Origin: Burkholderia sp. FERM BP-3421
GTDB lineage: Bacteria; Pseudomonadota; Gammaproteobacteria; Burkholderiales; Burkholderiaceae
Assembly (NCBI RefSeq): GCF_028657905.1
Contig: NZ_CP117782.1
Span: 558,001-622,000, forward strand
DNA length: 64,000 bases
Reading direction: 5' to 3'
This document shows, piece after piece, positions 1-64,000 of this stretch (position 1 is the first letter of the stretch; every line of letters starts with the position of its first letter). The position numbers and the translations under genes are program-made. The notes beneath the pieces were generated by a model. That model searched no databases and was not told the origin of the DNA. It worked only from the letters and a program-made list of their open reading frames with translations.

Positions 1-57032
<57,032 letters not shown>

Positions 57033-57546
57033 GAAACTGCTCCCGGAAATGGAATACGGTGGTGGCGCGTGCGTGCGGCGCCGGAAGGGGCGCTGCAGTG
57101 CGATACGGCAATCGGTTGACTGGAACGGGTGGGGGCGGGGCGAGGCGGCCGACCGAGCGTCGCGGGGGCGCTTCGTCCCGGGAATGCGTCAGGTGCGACG
57201 ACCTGCTGCGGTGTCGCGATGGGCTGCGCATGGCATGCCGTGCAGCGGCTTCCGCGCGGGCCGGGCTGCTGTTGTTAGTGCGGCGATGGCGCGCAGCGCC
57301 TCCAGCACTGAGGTTCGGTGGATCGCTTCGGTCGCCGTGCATCGCAATGCAGGTGCGTCATAGATTCTCCGAGTGCTGCATAAACCGGTGTTCGCGCGTG
57401 GTCCGGCGCATCGGGCCGGATGCGGCCGGCCATGAGGCGGCGCAGCGCGGCGGGCGCGTCGAAAGAGTGCGCGCATTCAAGGCAATGGATGTCATTGAAT
57501 TGAACGCGCGCACTGACCGACCGGCAGGGGTTTACCGGCCGGGACT

Positions 57547-57565
57547 GATCCCGTTTTGCGGGATC
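57547..57565. repeat. Perfect inverted repeat, 7-bp stem, 5-base loop
   Basis: GATCCCG at 57547-57553 pairs with CGGGATC at 57559-57565. Neither strand has a T-run after the stem, so it is not a typical intrinsic terminator. It could be a leader hairpin or an operator. Confidence 0.6.
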
Positions 57566-57584
57566 GCAATTAAAAGTAAATGCT

Positions 57585-57601
57585 TATATCGAAACGATAT
57601 A
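57585..57601. repeat. AT-rich perfect dyad, operator-like
   Basis: TATATCG at 57585-57591 and CGATATA at 57595-57601 are separated by AAA. A 17-bp dyad in an AT-rich patch upstream of the NRPS is the size of a typical repressor or activator site. No regulator family can be named from the bases alone. Confidence 0.5.
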
Positions 57602-57605
57602 TTTA

Positions 57606-57619
57606 AGCGATATGTCGCT
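57606..57619. repeat. Short inverted repeat next to the AT-rich dyad
   Basis: AGCGA at 57606-57610 and TCGCT at 57615-57619 flank TATG. It adjoins the preceding dyad and may be part of the same regulatory site, but the stem is only five base pairs. Confidence 0.35.
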
Positions 57620-57630
57620 CGGATGAGAAT

Positions 57631-57652
57631 TGCATGACAGCGGATTCATGCA
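57631..57652. repeat. Inverted repeat just past the mbtH-like stop codon
   Basis: TGCATG at 57631-57636 and CATGCA at 57647-57652 flank a 10-base loop, with extra imperfect pairing outside. It lies about 20 bases beyond the end of the mbtH-like gene. It could weaken read-through, but lacks a T-run. Confidence 0.35.
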
Positions 57653-57673
57653 TTCCGGCGTAGGCGACAGGGC

Positions 57674-57892
57674 TTAGAGTGCGGATGCTGTCTCGGCTTC
57701 GATGAGCGAGCGCGGCCGCATGTCGGTCCAGTTTTGATCGACGAATTCGAGGCACGCATGGCGCGCCTGCGGTCCGAAAGCATGATTCCAGCCAGCAGGC
57801 GTCTCAATGAATTCAGGCCATAGCGAATGTTGGCCCTCCTTATTGACGATCACGATAAACGTACCATCCTTGTCATCAAATGGATTGGACAT
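57674..57892 (-). CDS. MbtH-like NRPS accessory protein
   Basis: A 72-residue protein. MbtH-like proteins bind the core of NRPS adenylation domains and help them fold or activate amino acids. The family signature is complete: NKEGQHSLWPEF, then PAGW, then CLEFV and NWTDMRPRSL towards the C-terminus, at normal family length. The ATG at 57892 follows AAGGA nine bases upstream. It is co-oriented with the NRPS and 641 bp upstream of it, so a role with that enzyme is a strong inference. Its coding sequence and flanks are visibly less GC-rich than the housekeeping genes to the right. Confidence 0.95.
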   Translation of the reverse strand: MSNPFDDKDGTFIVIVNKEGQHSLWPEFIETPAGWNHAFGPQARHACLEFVDQNWTDMRPRSLIEAETASAL

Positions 57893-58210
57893 GATGTGGA
57901 TTCCTTATCGGATGAGCGCTGCGTGTGGTTGAAATGCTTGCTGCGGACTTCGTTACGACAGGCGAGCCCATGTTAGTTTCAAGATACTCGGGTGTCTAGT
58001 ATGAAATCGATAGAAATTTGCACGGTGTTTAATTTGATTGGAAAATCATTTCGCCGGAAAAAATACGCTGACTTTGCGTTGACCTGACGGAAACAATAAC
58101 GAATGCGTGACAGCGGGTGTCGGCGAGATGAATGCCGTGATTGTTACGTTTCGCTGTAAGGAAGGAGGCTGCTACAGTGGGCGCATTCCTGACAGACGGA
58201 GACTTGAGCG
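57893..58210. promoter_or_regulatory. Divergent intergenic region between mbtH-like and GST genes
   Basis: 318 bp, AT-rich compared with the neighbours, with no supported ORF. It should hold the promoter for the mbtH-like gene (minus) and that for the GST gene (plus). An inverted repeat ATACT (57984-57988) / AGTAT (57998-58002) sits about 95 bp upstream of the mbtH-like start and is a possible operator. For the plus strand, TTTCGC at 58149-58154 and TACAGT at 58173-58178 (18-bp spacing) is a weak promoter candidate. Confidence 0.4.
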
Positions 58211-58840
58211 ATGAAGCTGATTGGCATGCTGGATTCACCCTACGTGCGCCGCGCCGCGATCTCGGCGAAGTTGCTGGCGTTGCCTTTCGAGCACCGGTCG
58301 GTGTCGGTGTTCCGTCAGATTGATGAATATAAGGCGCTGAGCCCGGTCGTGAAGGCGCCGACCCTGCTGCTCGATGACGGCGCGATGCTGCTGGACTCGT
58401 CGCTGATCGTCGACTATTTCGATCGGCTGGTCGCGCCGGAGCGGCGCCTGATGCCGGAGGAACTGGCGCTGCGGGTGCGCGCGCTCGAGCTGACGGGCCT
58501 GGCGCTCGCCGCGGCGGAAAAGACGGTCCAGGTGGTCTACGAGCACAGCCAGCGGCCGGGCGAGAAACAGCATCAACCCTGGCTCGATCGGGTGCTGGGC
58601 CAGGTCGAGGCGGCTTACGGCGAACTGGAGACGCGCGTCTCGGGCCGCCCGGGCTGGCTGATCGGCGAGCGCATCCTGCAGGCGGACGTGACGGTGGCGG
58701 TGGCGTGGCGCTTCACGCAGTACGTCGCGGCGCATTTCCCGGATCTCGCGCGCTTCGATCCAGCCCGATATCCGGCGCTGGCTGCGTTCTCGGCGCGTGC
58801 GGAAGCTCTGCCGGCGTTCGTGGAGAGCCCGCTCGACTGA
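58211..58840 (+). CDS. Glutathione S-transferase family protein
   Basis: A 209-residue protein with a thioredoxin-like N-terminal half (MKLIGMLDSPYVRRAAI). KAPTLLLDDG carries the expected cis-proline, and DSSLIVDYF is the glutathione gamma-glutamyl-binding region. An all-helical C-terminal half follows, including the LIGERILQADVTVAVAW segment typical of GST C-domains. Such proteins conjugate or reduce substrates with glutathione in the cytoplasm; the substrate is unknown. A GGAG lies about ten bases before the ATG. It is divergent from the mbtH-like gene and probably unrelated to the NRPS. Confidence 0.9.
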   Translation: MKLIGMLDSPYVRRAAISAKLLALPFEHRSVSVFRQIDEYKALSPVVKAPTLLLDDGAMLLDSSLIVDYFDRLVAPERRLMPEELALRVRALELTGLALAAAEKTVQVVYEHSQRPGEKQHQPWLDRVLGQVEAAYGELETRVSGRPGWLIGERILQADVTVAVAWRFTQYVAAHFPDLARFDPARYPALAAFSARAEALPAFVESPLD

Positions 58841-59013
58841 GTATCCGGGCGCCGGGCATCCGGGCGCCGGGCGTCCTTGGGCGGGCCTTCGCACGACGGC
58901 CACGGATTGTTCGGCTGCCCCGACAAGTGACTTCATGCGCGCGTGGTTTATCCCGCGCGCGCGGATTCTTAGAATTCACTCCAACGTCACGCCGCTGTCC
59001 GCTGGAGCCCGCC

Positions 59014-59211
59014 ATGAAGACCTTGATCGAAGCCCGCCTTTACCACCCGTCCGTGGTGTTGCCGATGGTGTCCCTGATGCAACTGATGGTCACGCACGAT
59101 TTCAACCTGGGTCAGGTGGGCTTCGCGGTCGCCGCCAAGGGCGCGCGGGTCGCGGTCGAGCGTTCGCGTTCGCTGGTCTCGGGGCTGCATTGCCCGAACG
59201 CAGCGCATTGA
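59014..59211 (+). CDS. Small hypothetical protein, 65 residues
   Basis: Begins MKTLIEARLYHPSVVLPM after GGAG seven bases upstream and ends just before a strong terminator, which supports expression. The first half is hydrophobic (VVLPMVSLMQLMVTH) and the second half is basic (KGARVAVERSRS). I do not recognise a family and assign no function. Confidence 0.55.
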   Translation: MKTLIEARLYHPSVVLPMVSLMQLMVTHDFNLGQVGFAVAAKGARVAVERSRSLVSGLHCPNAAH

Positions 59212-59248
59212 ATCGACGCCGGCCGGCATACAGGTCGCCCGCGCAAAC

Positions 59249-59282
59249 AAAAACCCCACGCCGTTCACGGCGTGGGGTTTTT
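59249..59282. terminator. Strong bidirectional intrinsic terminator
   Basis: A perfect 15-bp stem, AAAAACCCCACGCCG with CGGCGTGGGGTTTTT, around a TTCA loop. A T-run follows on either strand. It separates the plus-strand 65-residue ORF (ends 59211) from the minus-strand transporter gene (ends 59304), so it can end both transcripts. Confidence 0.93.
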
Positions 59283-59303
59283 TCATGAGCGGGCCGGCGG
59301 GCG

Positions 59304-60785
59304 TCAGGCGCGGGCGGTGGACACGTGCGCGTACGCGCGGTCGTCGGTCGCGTCGTCGTTGAGCGCGCGCACGAGCGCATGCGCCTCGCGTCGCGACGCC
59401 ACGGCGGGCGGCGAACCCATGAGCGGCTGGCGGGCGGTCTCGGGCAGCGCCAGCACCGAGATCACGCCGATCACGGCCGCGCCCATCAGATAGTAGGCGG
59501 GCATCATCAGGTTGCCGGTGCTGTCCACGAGCCACGCTGTGACGAGCGGCGTGGTGCCGCCGAACAGCGACACCGACAGGTTGAAGCCGATCGCGAGCGC
59601 GCCGTAGCGGATTTCGGTCGGGAACAGCGCGGGCAGCGCGGACGGCATCACGCCGGTGAAGCACGACAGCAGCGCGCCGATGATCAGGAGGCCGCCGAAC
59701 ACCGACAGCATGTCGCCCGTGAGGATCAGCATGAGCGCCGGGATCGACAGCGCGAGGAGGCCGAGGCAGCCGGCCAGCATGACGGGCTTGCGGCCGACGC
59801 GGTCGGACAGGCGGCCGGCGGCGAGCGTCATCGGCATCATCAGCACCATCACGATCAGCACCAGCACGAGGCCGTGCGTCTCGTTGAAATGCAGCGTCGA
59901 CGACAGATAGCTCGGCAGGTACGACAACGCCATGTAGTCGGTCACGTTGAAGATCAGCACGAGGCCGACGCACAGCAGCAGCGCGCGCCAGTTGCGCAGC
60001 AGCGTCTCGCGGAAGCGGGTCTTGGGCAGCGCCTTGTCCTGGGCCTCGCGGGCTTCCGCCTGGCGCTTGAACGCGGGCGTCTCCTCGAGCTTCATGCGGA
60101 TGTAGAGCCCGATCAGGCCGAGCGGGCCGGCGATCAGGAACGGCACGCGCCAGCCCCACGACAGCAGCGCGTCGTGCGACAGCGCGGCGGTCAGCAGCGC
60201 GACCACGCCTGCGCCCATCACGTAGCCGATCAGCGTGCCGAACTCGAGGAAGCTGCCCATGAAGCCGCGGCGCTTGTCGGTCGAGAATTCGGCGATGAAG
60301 GTCGCGGCGCCGCCGTACTCGCCGCCCGTCGAGAAGCCCTGCACGAGGCGGGCGACGAGTAGCAGCACGGGCGCCATGATGCCGATCGACGCGTAGCTCG
60401 GGATCAGGCCGATCGCGAAGGTGCCGAGGGCCATCATGATCATGGTCATCGCGAGCACGCGCTGGCGGCCGATGCGGTCGCCGAGCGGGCCGAACACCAT
60501 GCCGCCGAGCGGGCGCACGAGGAAGGCGGCGGCGAACGTGCCGAAGGTCGCGAGCAGCTGCGCGGAGGGGCTGCTGGACGGGAAGAACACCTGGCCGAGC
60601 GTGACGGCGATGTAGCTGTAGACGCCGAAGTCGAACCATTCCATCGCGTTGCCGATGGCCATGGCGCTGACGGAGCGCTTGAGAAGGCTTTGATCGACGA
60701 CGGTGATGTCGTCGACGGCGAGCGGCGCGTCGCCGTTCACGGAGGAGGAAGAGGCAGCTGACGGGCTGGCGTGTGTAGCGGTCAA
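59304..60785 (-). CDS. proP: MFS metabolite/H+ symporter, ProP-like
   Basis: A 493-residue inner-membrane protein of the metabolite:H+ symporter branch of the MFS, the group that includes ProP (proline/glycine betaine) and related organic-acid carriers. It shows GNAMEWFDFGVYSY at the start of helix 1, GPLGDRIGRQRVL between helices 2 and 3, RLVQGFSTGGEYGGA, and GRLSDRVGRKPVM in the second half, with about twelve hydrophobic segments. The substrate cannot be settled: ProP-type osmolyte uptake is likely, but close relatives carry ketoglutarate or shikimate. The terminator at 59249-59282 lies directly downstream. Confidence 0.88.
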   Translation of the reverse strand: MTATHASPSAASSSSVNGDAPLAVDDITVVDQSLLKRSVSAMAIGNAMEWFDFGVYSYIAVTLGQVFFPSSSPSAQLLATFGTFAAAFLVRPLGGMVFGPLGDRIGRQRVLAMTMIMMALGTFAIGLIPSYASIGIMAPVLLLVARLVQGFSTGGEYGGAATFIAEFSTDKRRGFMGSFLEFGTLIGYVMGAGVVALLTAALSHDALLSWGWRVPFLIAGPLGLIGLYIRMKLEETPAFKRQAEAREAQDKALPKTRFRETLLRNWRALLLCVGLVLIFNVTDYMALSYLPSYLSSTLHFNETHGLVLVLIVMVLMMPMTLAAGRLSDRVGRKPVMLAGCLGLLALSIPALMLILTGDMLSVFGGLLIIGALLSCFTGVMPSALPALFPTEIRYGALAIGFNLSVSLFGGTTPLVTAWLVDSTGNLMMPAYYLMGAAVIGVISVLALPETARQPLMGSPPAVASRREAHALVRALNDDATDDRAYAHVSTARA

Positions 60786-61310
60786 GGTTGAAAGCTCCTG
60801 TGACTGCGGTCGAAGCGCGCGGTGAGGCGGGCGCGGTTCGCCACGGTTTGCCGAAAGTGCGGTTTCGCGAGCGGGGGCCGGGGTGCGCGGATCACGCCGT
60901 TAAGCGTTTAATCCAGAAAAAGGTCGAAACCTCGCGGGCGCCGGGCCGTCGCGAAAAAGCACTCGAGAATGACGCTGCCGCCGTGCGGAACAGGCGGCAA
61001 GCCGGTGTGGCGCGGGGCGCGACCGGCGATGCCCACGAAGGGCGTTGAAACGAAGCGGGCGACCCGAGGGGCGCGCTTGTGCTCGATATGTCGGACGGAG
61101 CGACCGGAGCGGGATAGCCCGGGCGGCGCGGCGACCGAAATAAATGACGGAAATTGAATGTTGAAACAGGCGACATGATAGCACGATGACGGATGATCGT
61201 GCAAATTGGGCGGGAAGCCCTGATCCGGCGGGGATCCGGCGGCATAATCGCGGGCTGGATTCGCCGCCGGTGCGCGGCCTTTTTCACCGCTTACCGGCCG
61301 CTGCCCGCCC
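60786..61310. promoter_or_regulatory. 525-bp divergent intergenic region
   Basis: Lies between the divergent transporter and ynfA-family genes. Small open frames here have arginine-rich, compositionally biased products, and I support none of them. A patch at 61130-61190 is AT-rich. TTGAAT at 61154-61159 and TGATAG at 61176-61181 (16-bp spacing) form a weak plus-strand promoter candidate for the ynfA-family gene. I see no clear promoter for the transporter. Confidence 0.35.
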
Positions 61311-61643
61311 ATGATTGCCCTGCTCAAAATCGCCGCGTTGTTCGCCGTCACCGCGCTTGCCGAGATCGTCGGCTGCTACCTGCCCTGGCTCGTGCTGAAG
61401 TCGGGGCGGTCGGCATGGCTGCTGGCGCCGGCCGCGCTGTCGCTCGCGCTGTTCGCGTGGCTGCTGACGCTGCATCCGGCGGCGGCCGGCCGCACTTACG
61501 CTGCGTACGGCGGCGTCTATATCGCGGTTGCGCTGCTGTGGCTGCGGGTGGTGGACGGCGTGCCGCTGTCGCGCTGGGATGCGGCGGGCGCGGTGCTCGC
61601 GCTCGCCGGGATGGCGGTGATCGCGCTGCAGCCGCGCGTCTAG
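61311..61643 (+). CDS. YnfA/UPF0060-family small membrane protein
   Basis: A 110-residue inner-membrane protein with four hydrophobic segments. The family signature is clear: AEIVGCYLPWLVL near the start, then GRTYAAYGGVYIAVALLWLRVVDG and RWDAAGAVLALAGMAVIAL. The function is not firmly established; the fold is related to small multidrug transporters. It converges on dnaQ, with 25 bp between the two stop codons. Confidence 0.92.
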   Translation: MIALLKIAALFAVTALAEIVGCYLPWLVLKSGRSAWLLAPAALSLALFAWLLTLHPAAAGRTYAAYGGVYIAVALLWLRVVDGVPLSRWDAAGAVLALAGMAVIALQPRV

Positions 61644-61668
61644 CGCGGCCCGCGCGGCCGCGGCGGCC

Positions 61669-62373
61669 TCACTGCCGCCAGACGCAGGTGCCCTTGACCG
61701 ACTTGTCGAGATCGTCGAGCTGGGCCTGATGCGCGGCCTGCTCGTCCGCGCTCGCGGCGAGCACGGGCAGGTCGAGGGTGCTGAACGTGACGCGCGGCGT
61801 GTCGCCCGCGGCGTCGCCCGGGCCGCCGTCGCCGAGCATGTCGATCACGAGGCTTTCCTGGCCGCGCGTCATCGCGAGATACACCTCGGCGAGCAGTTCC
61901 GAGTCGAGCAGCGCGCCGTGCAGCGTGCGGTGCGCGTTGCTGATGTCGAAGCGGTCGCACAGCGCGTCGAGCGAGTTGCGCTTGCCGGGGAACATCGACT
62001 TGGCCTGCACGAGCGTGTCGATCACGCCGCCGCAATGCGCGGTGAACGCGGGCAGGCCGAGCAGCGAGAACTCGGCGTCGAGGAAGCCCAGATCGAAGGG
62101 CGCGTTGTGGATGATCAGCTCGGCGCCTTGCACGAAGTCGCGCAACGCGTTCGCGATCTCGGCGAACTTCGGCTTGTCGCGCAGGAATTCGGTCGTGAGC
62201 CCGTGCACCGCGAGCGCGCCGGGATCGCTGTCGCGCTCCGGGTTCACGTAGAAGTGCAGGTTGTTGCCGGTGAGGCGCCGGTTCAACAGTTCGACGCAGC
62301 CGATTTCGATGATGCGGTCGCCGGTGCGGGCGTTGAGGCCGGTGGTTTCGGTGTCGAGAATAATCTGGCGCAT
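61669..62373 (-). CDS. dnaQ: DNA polymerase III epsilon subunit (3'-5' proofreading exonuclease)
   Basis: 234 residues. Proofreading subunit of the replicative polymerase core. The DEDDh exonuclease motifs are visible: Exo I DTETTGL near the N-terminus, Exo II HNAPFDLGFLD, and Exo III with HGALLDSELLAEVYL. The frame stays open upstream of 62373, but MRQIILDTETTGL is the family start, so the ATG at 62373 is chosen. It lies 56 bp after rnhA on the same strand, the common bacterial rnhA-dnaQ pairing. Confidence 0.96.
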   Translation of the reverse strand: MRQIILDTETTGLNARTGDRIIEIGCVELLNRRLTGNNLHFYVNPERDSDPGALAVHGLTTEFLRDKPKFAEIANALRDFVQGAELIIHNAPFDLGFLDAEFSLLGLPAFTAHCGGVIDTLVQAKSMFPGKRNSLDALCDRFDISNAHRTLHGALLDSELLAEVYLAMTRGQESLVIDMLGDGGPGDAAGDTPRVTFSTLDLPVLAASADEQAAHQAQLDDLDKSVKGTCVWRQ

Positions 62374-62429
62374 GTCGGTGAAACGTGAGTCGGGTGGGGC
62401 GGAGAAACGAAACGGGTGGGTGCGGCGGG

Positions 62430-62876
62430 TCAGGCCTGGGCGAGCGACGCGACGCCCTGGTTCGCGAGCGCGTCGGCGCGCTCGTTCTCCGGGTGGCCGG
62501 CGTGGCCCTTGACCCAGCGCCATTCGACCTCGTGCTGCGCGACGAGCGCGTCGAGGCGCTTCCAGAGGTCGGCGTTCTTGACGGGCGCCTTCGCGGCCGT
62601 CACCCAGCCTTTCTTCTTCCAGCCGTGGATCCATTCGCTGATGCCTTTCTGCACATACTGCGAATCGGTGTGGACGACCAGCTTGCACGGGCGCTTGAGC
62701 GCCTCGAGCGCGGCGATCACGCCCATCAGTTCCATCCGGTTGTTGGTGGTGTTGGGCTCGCCGCCGAACAGTTCCTTTTCCTGGTCGCCGTAGCGCAGCA
62801 GCGCACCCCAGCCGCCAGGGCCGGGATTGCCCTTGCAGGCGCCGTCGGTGTAAATGTCGATGATTTGCTGGGTCAT
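62430..62876 (-). CDS. rnhA: Ribonuclease HI
   Basis: 148 residues; degrades the RNA strand of RNA-DNA hybrids in the cytoplasm. The catalytic acids are all present in context: TDGACKGNPGPGGWG (first Asp), NNRMELMG (Glu), HTDSQYV (Asp) and NERADALA (last Asp). The start at 62876 gives MTQQIIDIYTDGAC, the family N-terminus; the open frame further upstream is the neighbouring gene's sequence in another frame. Its ATG overlaps the stop of the upstream methyltransferase gene by four bases, which suggests translational coupling. Confidence 0.97.
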   Translation of the reverse strand: MTQQIIDIYTDGACKGNPGPGGWGALLRYGDQEKELFGGEPNTTNNRMELMGVIAALEALKRPCKLVVHTDSQYVQKGISEWIHGWKKKGWVTAAKAPVKNADLWKRLDALVAQHEVEWRWVKGHAGHPENERADALANQGVASLAQA

Positions 62877-63685
62877 GAATGTTCTTGATGGGTGGTGGGG
62901 CTTGCCGCGGGCGACAGGCCGGCGGCGAGCACGGGTTTCTTGACCCTGAGCGGGCCGACGAGGCGCATGCCGCGCACGCGCTTGATCGCGGTCACCATGT
63001 AGACCGCGCCGAAGATCGGCCACCAGCGGTCGCCCGCGGCTTCCATGAAGGCGTAGCGGGCGAGCCACTGGTCGGTGGCGAGGGGCGGCCGGTAGCAGCC
63101 GAAGCGGCCGCGTTCGAGGTCGAAGCCGAGCAGCTTGATCCAGTCCTTGAGCCGGATGAACGCGATCTGGTCGCAGGTGGCCGGCACGAACGGCCGGTTC
63201 GCCATGCGGCCGAACGACTGGCGCGCGCCCCACAGGCTCAGCGAATTGAAGCCGGTGATCACGAGCTGGCCTTCCGGCATCAGCACGCGCTCCGCCTCGC
63301 GCAGCAGGCGGTGCGGATCCGCGGTGAATTCGAGCGTGTGCGGCATCACGATCAGGTCGACGCTCTGCGATTCGAACGGCAGGTCGAGCAGGTCGCTCCA
63401 CACCGTGCTGCGTCCCGCCGGCGCGTGCGTGGCGCCGTGCGCCTCGCGCGCCCAGGGCGGGTGGAACGGCGCGCTCGCGCCGCTCGCCGGGTCGAGCACG
63501 AGCGCGCGCCCCGGCATGCGGTTCTCGCGCAGGGCGTCGAGCTGCGGCAGGCCGAGCTGGAGCGCGTGGAAGCCGAACACGTCGGAGACGATGCGGTCGA
63601 GCTGCGCCTGTTCCCAGTCGAGCACGTAGCGGCCCGGCGGGGATGCGGTCCAGGCGGGCCAGTCTATAATTGGACGGTCAGACAT
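62873..63685 (-). CDS. SAM-dependent methyltransferase (class I), substrate unknown
   Basis: 270 residues from the ATG at 63685 (MSDRPIIDWPAWTAS); the frame is open a little further upstream but would run into gloB. It looks like a Methyltransf_11-type fold: LVLDPASG in the cofactor region, then LPFESQSVDLIVMPHTLEFTADP (post-I/motif II) and LREAERVLMPEGQLVITGFN (motif III). The SAM loop DPASGAS is not the usual GxGxG, so the substrate and even activity are uncertain. It precedes rnhA with a 4-bp overlap. Confidence 0.88.
   Translation of the reverse strand: MSDRPIIDWPAWTASPPGRYVLDWEQAQLDRIVSDVFGFHALQLGLPQLDALRENRMPGRALVLDPASGASAPFHPPWAREAHGATHAPAGRSTVWSDLLDLPFESQSVDLIVMPHTLEFTADPHRLLREAERVLMPEGQLVITGFNSLSLWGARQSFGRMANRPFVPATCDQIAFIRLKDWIKLLGFDLERGRFGCYRPPLATDQWLARYAFMEAAGDRWWPIFGAVYMVTAIKRVRGMRLVGPLRVKKPVLAAGLSPAASPTTHQEHS
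63665..63670 (+). promoter_or_regulatory. Candidate -10 box for gloB
   Basis: A perfect TATAAT in very GC-rich surroundings, 34 bases before the gloB start and inside the first codons of the divergent methyltransferase gene. No good -35 lies at the expected distance (GATGCG at 63642-63647). Confidence 0.45.
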
Positions 63686-63704
63686 ATCAATGGTTGCGCG
63701 CCCC

Positions 63705-64000
63705 ATGAACGAGCTGGAATACGTGCCGGTGCCGGCATTCGAGGACAACTACATCTGGCTCGTGTCGGACGGCCGCAACGCGGTCGCCGTCGATCCGGGC
63801 GAAGCCGGCCCGGTTCGCCGCTGTCTCGGCGAGCGGGGCTGGCGGCTGACCGCTATTTTACTCACGCACCACCATGCCGACCATGTCGGCGGCGTCGCCG
63901 ATCTGCTCGCGAGCCAGCCGGACGACTTGCCGCTGGCCGTCTACGGCCCGGCCGGCGAGGCGATCGCGCATCTCACGCAGCGCGTCGCGGGCGGCGACGC
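63705..64000 (+). CDS. gloB: Hydroxyacylglutathione hydrolase (glyoxalase II), 5' part
   Basis: The first 98 codons are in the window; the gene continues to the right. It hydrolyses S-lactoylglutathione in methylglyoxal detoxification. It shows VPAFEDNYIWLV at the start and the metallo-beta-lactamase zinc motif THHHADHVGG at about residues 54-63. The divergent methyltransferase gene starts only 19 bp away. Confidence 0.95.
   Translation, partial: MNELEYVPVPAFEDNYIWLVSDGRNAVAVDPGEAGPVRRCLGERGWRLTAILLTHHHADHVGGVADLLASQPDDLPLAVYGPAGEAIAHLTQRVAGGD

Larger units (their letters stand above)
57033..57673 (-). promoter_or_regulatory. 641-bp leader between mbtH-like gene and NRPS, with several dyads
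   Basis: No convincing gene lies here. The part nearest the NRPS (about 57060-57480) is GC-rich and featureless to me apart from the ribosome site. The distal part (57547-57652) is AT-rich and holds three perfect small dyads and one imperfect one, listed separately. This suggests that the NRPS has its own promoter here, or a long regulated 5' leader, rather than simple read-through from the mbtH-like gene. I see no clear -35/-10 pair; a TATAAG on the minus strand at about 57581-57586 is only a weak -10 candidate. Confidence 0.4.

Noticed and set aside
57547..57565. Intrinsic terminator between the mbtH-like and NRPS genes
   Set aside because: The hairpin is perfect but has no T-run on either strand, so it was listed as an inverted repeat only.
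58235..58936. Minus-strand 233-codon ORF opposite the GST gene
   Set aside because: Antisense to a well-recognised GST-family gene and Arg-rich; a shadow frame.
60788..61351. Small ORFs on both strands between proP and the ynfA-family gene (up to 147 codons)
   Set aside because: Arginine/proline-rich biased products, overlapping each other on opposite strands and starting inside the ynfA-family gene in one case. No recognisable motif.

Overview
The window looks like a high-GC Burkholderia-type (Burkholderia sensu lato, Betaproteobacteria) chromosome. The right end carries a housekeeping block, gloB / SAM-methyltransferase / rnhA / dnaQ, in the order I associate with that group, with a ProP-type transporter and a YnfA-family protein nearby. 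The species cannot be fixed from the sequence alone.

Positions 57032 down to 1 (minus strand) are one uninterrupted reading frame for a non-ribosomal peptide synthetase (NRPS). It starts at 57032, holds 19,010 codons inside the window and is still open at position 1. Seventeen complete C-A-T modules and the condensation domain of an eighteenth are present. All 17 carrier-domain serines fall in the same frame, which supports a single giant protein. Reading the ten-residue A-domain codes by eye gives Leu (DAWFLGNVVK), Ser (DVWHVSLVDK) and one Thr (DFWNIGMVHK). Nine of the 17 internal condensation domains have the extra N-terminal HH-L-x4-GD motif of dual condensation/epimerization domains, so the residue before each is predicted to be D. 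The predicted start of the product is acyl-D-Ser-D-Ser-D-Leu-L-Leu-D-Ser-L-Ser-D-Leu-L-Leu-D-Ser-L-Leu-L-Leu-D-Ser-D-aThr-L-Leu-L-Leu-D-Ser-L-Leu-, continuing beyond the window. Its polar and non-polar residues separate perfectly on an alpha-helical wheel, which suggests a membrane-active lipopeptide.

The gene is a mosaic. Modules are near-copies of a few cassettes (Leu A, Ser A, LCL C, dual C/E C), interrupted by divergent islands, with visible breakpoints inside C and A domains and one 42-bp linker deletion.

Upstream (57033-58210) are a 641-bp leader with several dyad symmetries, a small MbtH-like protein gene that should assist the adenylation domains, and a regulatory gap. To the right lie a GST-family gene, a 65-codon ORF, a strong bidirectional terminator, a ProP-like symporter (minus), a ynfA-family gene (plus), dnaQ, rnhA and a methyltransferase gene (all minus; the last two overlap), and the divergent start of gloB. 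None of these looks functionally tied to the NRPS apart from mbtH. Tailoring, export, regulatory and thioesterase functions must lie left of position 1 or elsewhere.
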